The notes under the pieces: generated by a model
What the model saw: the letters and a program-made list of their open reading frames with translations, nothing else
The model's database searches: none
What the model was told of the DNA's origin: nothing
Shown here: positions 59,839 through 64,000 of the stretch, piece after piece
Layout: every line of letters begins with the position of its first letter
How positions within the stretch are numbered: the first letter of the stretch is position 1
Made by a program: the position numbers and the translations under genes
Assembly (NCBI GenBank): GCA_037951105.1
Contig: JBAMJV010003765.1
Coordinates: 223,501 to 287,500 of the forward strand
Length of the DNA: 64,000 nt
Direction of reading: 5' to 3'
Source of the DNA: Echinarachnius parma
Lineage: Eukaryota; Echinodermata; Echinoidea; Clypeasteroida; Echinarachniidae

Positions 59839-60179
59839 CAAGGCTCGGCACTGGCCCGCTGGCCCGGGGCCAGTGAAATTGCACTTGGGGCCAGCATAAT
59901 GTATAAAAGTATTATTTTGGTGGCCCGATCGGTCAAGCAGATTTTCAACCCTACACTGACAAAATGAAAAAATCTTGTTTTCTTTTTAATATGTCATGCT
60001 TCATCTGTAATCACAGGTTTGATTAATAGGAAAGAGTGATATTTTGAATAGTACAAAGCTTACTCATGAAATACAATTTTGGGGCCAGTCAATTTTCTTT
60101 CGGGCCACCAGAATAGGGGAAGAAACTACTTCACTGGCCCGAACGGGCCACTGACCAAAAAGGTGAGTGTGGAGCCCTG
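59839..60179. mobile_element. hAT-like MITE, GGCCCG family, copy 3
   Basis: It starts caaggctcggcac and ends gtgtggagccctg, with cattatg directly repeated on either side (59832-59838 and 60180-60186). The interior matches copy 1 at 8348 in reverse complement (ctggcccgctggcccggggc, tttcgggccaccag). Confidence 0.85.
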
Positions 60180-60220
60180 CATTATGTATATCAAAATTGA
60201 TTTTGATCATTTTAGGCTAC

Positions 60221-60400
60221 CTGGGCCCTGTTTCATAAAACGTTTGCAATTTATTGTAAATGTCCACTTATTGTAACTATTACTTGTAGGTCAACAGCCA
60301 ATCAGCAAGGAGTATTGCAGGATTTGCAGCTGTTGCCATGGTAGTTACAATCATTGGACACTTACAACAATTGCAAAAGTTTTTACGAGACAGGGCCCAG
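60221..60400. mobile_element. Foldback MITE (CTGGGCCCTGT ends)
   Basis: ctgggccctgtttcataaaa and tttttacgagacagggcccag are inverted with three mismatches. The interior, with caacagccaatcagcaagg, can pair through ttgcaatttattgtaa and ttacaacaattgcaa. Confidence 0.8.
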
Positions 60401-60767
60401 GTGAATTTGAGCATGTTGATAGATGATGGAGGAATCGCTCTCTCTCTATATTAGTTTACTAAAAATCATATGATTATTGTTGATTATTTGGATTTTACAG
60501 ATGAGTTCAATCAATGTTGATTATTAACTTCTTGGATCTCCCGTTATCATCACCATCCTAGAGGCACGGCCTTCTTGCAAAGCGCGGAGCTTTAATCACT
60601 AGACCAGAATACCTCTTGTTGTTGTTGTTGTTCATGATGCTGTTGTTATTGTTGATGTTGTCTTTATTATTACTTTATTATTGTTCTGGTTGATATCATG
60701 ATTACTTTAATATAAATACTCTCAATCATATTTTCTTATGAGTCAATTTGTTTGTCGCCCTCTCCAG

Positions 60768-60878
60768 GATCTGCGCGATGAATGCCTGAAGCTCCACGGC
60801 CGAGTGCGGGATCTAGAGCACCAGAATCACAACCTCAAGTGCATGTTTGACCAGAACAGATATCCTTCATCGACTCAG
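60768..60878 (+). CDS. nckap5: NCKAP5-like gene, coiled-coil exon 6
   Basis: A 111 bp exon (37 codons, phase 0 to 0) from tctccag to cag|gtgaga. It begins DLRDECLKLHGRVRDLEHQN and ends FDQNRYPSSTQ. DLR.EC.KL...V.DLE.QN is the continuation of the conserved NCKAP5/NCKAP5L coiled coil; the helix ends here, and the chain passes into the Ser/Pro-rich region of the next exon. It is the first main exon downstream of the candidate start at 54792. A partial broken copy lies 377 bp downstream. Confidence 0.9.
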
Positions 60879-61617
60879 GTGAGACATTGATCTTTTTAAT
60901 CAATTGATCGATTAAAAATTGAGAAATTGAAAAAATGAAATTGAAAAAAAAAGAAAATGATTCATTTAATCTTATAAATGAGAATAATGATGACATTCAG
61001 TTTTTTGTTTACATTAATTTTTTGAGCTACTGTATGAATCACTTGAGACATTGTTACGGATTTTAAAATGTAGTTCTTGTCAGTTTTAACCAATTAAAAA
61101 AACCACAGTTAGAACCAGTTCATTCCAGATGTAAACAGATTCATCAAGTTTGTTATTAGTTGAAAATGGTTGCAAAGAGTTGCGATACGTTGTAACTCAT
61201 CAGAATCGCAAGTGCATGTTTGATCAGAATAGATATCTACCCTTCATCGACTCAGGTGAAAAACCTAAAAACAGAATTCAATACCAGTCAAAGAATGATT
61301 AGATATAACCAGATTTGATTGGCTATTTTCAGTCGAGAGTGGTTATATCTGATCTGCAGCCTCACAAGCCTGTTACAACCAGCTGAATCCTGTTCTTAAC
61401 AGATTCAACAAGTTTTAATCTTTTTAGAGAAGATTTTCTCGTAGAATGAGAATTATGATGATATCAGCCTTTGAAAAAATAAATTTGTTGTTGCCTAAAT
61501 CTACATTTAAATCTGTTAAAGGCAAGTGATCGGAAGGCCTTCAAGCTAGTACAAACTTTTGTGGCAGTAACAACACAATTATTCTATGAATTCCTTTCTT
61601 TTCTCCTCTCTCCGCAG
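60879..61617 (+). other. nckap5: 739 bp intron with tandemly repeated text
   Basis: The donor is gtgaga and the acceptor tctccgcag. It contains the broken exon 6 copy and a loosely repeated segment (aacagattcatcaagttt at about 61134 and aacagattcaacaagtttta at about 61398), so the intron expanded by duplicating the exon end and the following sequence. Confidence 0.6.
61198..61255 (+). pseudogene. Partial decayed copy of exon 6 end
   Basis: catcagaatcgcaagtgcat, then gtttgatcagaatagatat and cttcatcgactcag|gtgaa, follow the end of the exon at 60768 including its donor. Seven bases are missing and three extra are present, so the frame is broken. No acceptor precedes it. Confidence 0.8.
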
Positions 61618-61899
61618 TCATCGCCCCAGCACCAGTATGGTGCGCGCAGCCCCTACGCCTCTTCTCCATCCAGCGCCCCCACTCGCCCCGCCCCCATCAC
61701 CTCAAAGTCTGCCTCTGCCACCCCGTCCCGGCAATCGTCATCTTCCAACGGCACCTCACCAGCCTTTAGCGCCTTCACGCATCCGCTGAGAGGCAAGGCC
61801 CGAACAAGCAGTCCCGGTCGTGGTCGCACAGAGCCCCCCCTCAACGGTTCGGGTCCAGACAGTGGGAAGGATACGCCCCCTAGGTTTCCATCTGACAAG
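61618..61899 (+). CDS. nckap5: NCKAP5-like gene, Ser/Pro-rich exon 7
   Basis: A 282 bp exon (94 codons, phase 0 to 0) from tctccgcag to aag|gtacat. It begins SSPQHQYGARSPYASSPS and is dominated by Ser, Pro, Ala and Thr with scattered Arg/Lys, ending PPRFPSDK. No fold is expected; it is a low-complexity linker with many possible proline-directed phosphorylation sites (SP and TP pairs). GC content is much higher than in the flanking introns. The large disordered region after the coiled coil is a feature of NCKAP5-type proteins. Confidence 0.85.
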
Positions 61900-62282
61900 G
61901 TACATATATAGCTATATTTTGAGTATTATTAGATTATGATTTAATCAAGTTGAGTTTTATATAAATAATACTGCAGTTGTTTTTCACAAAATGAGTGTAA
62001 CTGTGATATCGTCATTAATGAACCTTGAGAAACATTCATACGATCACAATAAGTGATGAACTATAAAATGACTTACTGTAGGTGTTCTGTTTTAAAGAGT
62101 TCCTATTGCAATCATGTATATCTCTAACTCTTTGTGGCTCGATGGTTGAGCATAGGTGTAGCAGTTTGATTTCTGGTCAAGTCTATTTTTCTTTGCTTGT
62201 TTTCATGTATTCAATACAAAATTGAATACAAAATCTTTTTATTTATTAATAATTTTTTTATTTATTTGATTACTTTCCCCAG
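61900..62282 (+). other. nckap5: 383 bp intron
   Basis: The donor is gtacat and the acceptor actttccccag. AT-rich, with no recognisable feature. Confidence 0.75.
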
Positions 62283-64000
62283 ACTGATGTACCAAGCTCA
62301 CCAGGAAAGACTCCAGATCGTGAGAGTGAGGTGCCACGAGACGGTTACCAAAAGCTAGTGCGCCAACAATACCAGCAATACCACCAACAACGCTCGAAAC
62401 TGCAGCAACACCAACAACAGCCTCAACGCATGCTACCTCAGGACTTCTGTCGCCAACTCTCAGAGCCAGTCAGCTATGCACATCGCCAAACGCTTTCCCA
62501 GATCAGCGGTCCTCCACACAACAACAGATCGGCGACGCACAACCACGGCGGACTTGACCACGAGTTTGTCAACTCGCCGTTTCTGCCATACTCGTGTGAC
62601 GCTCCCGGTGAGGAAGGCGCGGGCGAAGGACTCGGGCTTGATCTTGACTGGGTGTCGAACACTGCCGATGTGTTCACGCCCATGAGGCAGTCTTCAGTTC
62701 CAGGCAACGTCGGACGTCTGGACGCACGCGACGAAAGCTTGAACGGGAATTTGCCACTAGGAGGGAGTCTTGGAGCGAGGCTTTCACGGATTCATGTGAT
62801 GGGCGAGGACAGGATCGACAGTCGGCACTCTCAATCCGATGCGACAGAAGGCCGCAACGGATTCATCCTGGATGATCAGTACACCAAGCCGTTCGTCCAT
62901 GCTCCATTCCACTATGCACAGAGTCTGCTTAAGGAACTCCAAGAGATCAGCGCAAGTGTCAAGAGCTTTGAAAGCTTGACGCTTGAGCCGAAAGCAAACC
63001 ACCAGCAGAAGCGTAAGGCCAATGACGGCCAGTCCGTCCTCCAGCGTCAGAAACTCCCAAAGAATCTCTCGCCCTCTGCCTCAAACACGAGCAGCGAATC
63101 GCTGAACAGTGCCACATCGCCAAAGCACATGATGATGGACAGTGCAAGTAGCGTTACAAGCATGGAGAGTATAGAAACAACCCTTGAGCGTATTCCTCCA
63201 ACAATAGCGGGACAGGACGGTCCTCTACGTGAAGAATACCAGATGCCTTGGAGACCCGAATATGGGGACAGTGATTTCTTTGACTCAAGGACATCGCAAA
63301 TCCCTGCCGATACTCCCTCACCTCCCACCACAGATGTCGAACCATCCCACAATGACCTTGAACAGTTCAGGTTCCTCAGGAGTAGGCAGTATGACATGAC
63401 TCACCAAGCAGAGAGAGAAAGTTCTTTAGCATGTGGGTCAGATAGTGAAGATGGGAGGAGTAGCACCAGGGGGAGTGTCAGCAAAGCTGTTGCAAGCTAC
63501 CAGGAAAAAGTTGTGATTTCATCTACGTCCAAAGGGGGTGTTGGTCAAACTTCGTCTTCGCCTTCGAAAAGTCTATCAGATAAAGACACAATGAACGAAG
63601 CACAGAGAAGCCTTGAAAGGAGACGGAAAGTTAACGAAGGAGTGAGTGGAAAGTCATGCAATTTGCCTGTAAGGGATAGTGGAAAACAAACTGAAGCTGT
63701 CCTCAAAAGATCAAAGTTTAATGGCATAGTGGTGCATAAACATAGGGAGGATGTTGAAAGTTGTGAAAACTTTGATACAGAAAGTGTGACAGTTTTGAAA
63801 AATGGAGATCAAGTGAAGCCTAAACTGAACAGGCAGTTTGCAGCGGAGGGCCGCAGTCAGAGTGCAGAACGACTGCCTCGAGAGGGCGCCAGGCAGTTGA
63901 AACCGACATTTTCAAAAAACGGACCTCTCAAAAGCCGGCGAAGAGGATCTCCATCCTCAAGTGACGTTGACCACGGCGACTCTTCAAGTCCGATTTGGAA
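62283..64000 (+). CDS. nckap5: NCKAP5-like gene, large exon 8 (open to window end)
   Basis: Open for 572 codons without a stop, in frame with exon 7 (starting TDVPSSPGKTPDRESE), and cut by the window edge. In order: a Gln-rich tract (about codons 27-50); an acidic/aromatic segment with LDLDWVSNTADVF; a likely amphipathic helix, YAQSLLKELQEISASVKSFE (codons 211-230); Ser-rich stretches; RTSQIPADTP with an SxIP motif (SQIP at 63294-63305); and a basic Ser-rich end, KSRRRGSPSSS-like. SxIP is the known EB1-binding motif in microtubule plus-end proteins, and NCKAP5L is reported as one. One very large exon for the disordered region is the usual family layout. The C-terminal NCKAP5 domain, if present, lies beyond the window. 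Confidence 0.88.

Larger units (their letters stand above)
47367..60767 (+). other. nckap5: 13.4 kb intron of the NCKAP5-like gene
   Basis: The donor is gtatgt and the acceptor tcgccctctccag. It holds foldback MITEs, family B and C TTAA MITEs, a 1.43 kb tandem duplication, a Tc1-like MITE in a tandem array, candidate first exon 1d and several hAT-like elements. I see nothing recognisable at 47880-48400, 53660-54390, 55280-57050, 57640-58460 and 58550-59230; an unexplained open frame is at 55067-55279. Confidence 0.7.

Noticed and set aside
62474..63397. Several ORFs of 60-116 codons on both strands over exon 8
   Set aside because: They are shadows of the 572-codon main frame.

Overview
The window is 64 kb of animal nuclear DNA, AT-rich and repeat-dense. 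Small GC-richer coding islands are scattered across it. Spliced exons, the repeat families and the codon use all point to a marine invertebrate. A sea urchin or another echinoderm is my best guess, because the MITE-like families resemble those of echinoderm genomes, but no sequence here fixes the species.

One gene fills the window on the + strand: a Nck-associated protein 5 (NCKAP5 / NCKAP5L) homologue. The 5' start lies upstream of base 1 and the 3' end beyond base 64000. Eight exons can be read: 1647-1710, 13983-14186, 14717-14803, 31872-32006, 47328-47366, 60768-60878, 61618-61899 and 62283-64000. They give about 879 codons: an N-terminal coiled coil built from small exons, then a long Ser/Pro/Gln-rich region in the last exon. 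The family call rests on the block CLDE-VANQIVQALLMQK-DLR-EC, which spans three exons. Every internal exon from 13983 onward is a multiple of three and starts and ends in phase 0.

Three further exon-like islands look like alternative first exons: 4874-4951, 31185-31355 and 54792-54896. Each has an ATG, an in-frame stop just upstream and a GT donor in phase 0, so each could join the next main exon in frame. The last would add a hydrophobic, probably membrane-spanning N-terminus to a short isoform.

The introns (12.3, 17.1, 15.3 and 13.4 kb) grew in two visible ways. First, 80-250 bp segments duplicated in tandem and then decayed. This also caught exons: 13983, 14717, 31872, 47328, 60768 and the 4874 first exon each have a broken twin nearby. 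Second, non-autonomous DNA transposons inserted repeatedly: TTAA-flanked families, hAT-like families, a Tc1-like element, foldback elements and tRNA-derived SINEs, several nested. One insertion can be proved inside the window by comparing an empty and a filled site (33679-33758). A 1.43 kb tandem duplication at 49489-52351 is almost identical between copies, so it is either very recent or an assembly artefact. I see no gene on the - strand, no non-SINE RNA gene and no CRISPR array.
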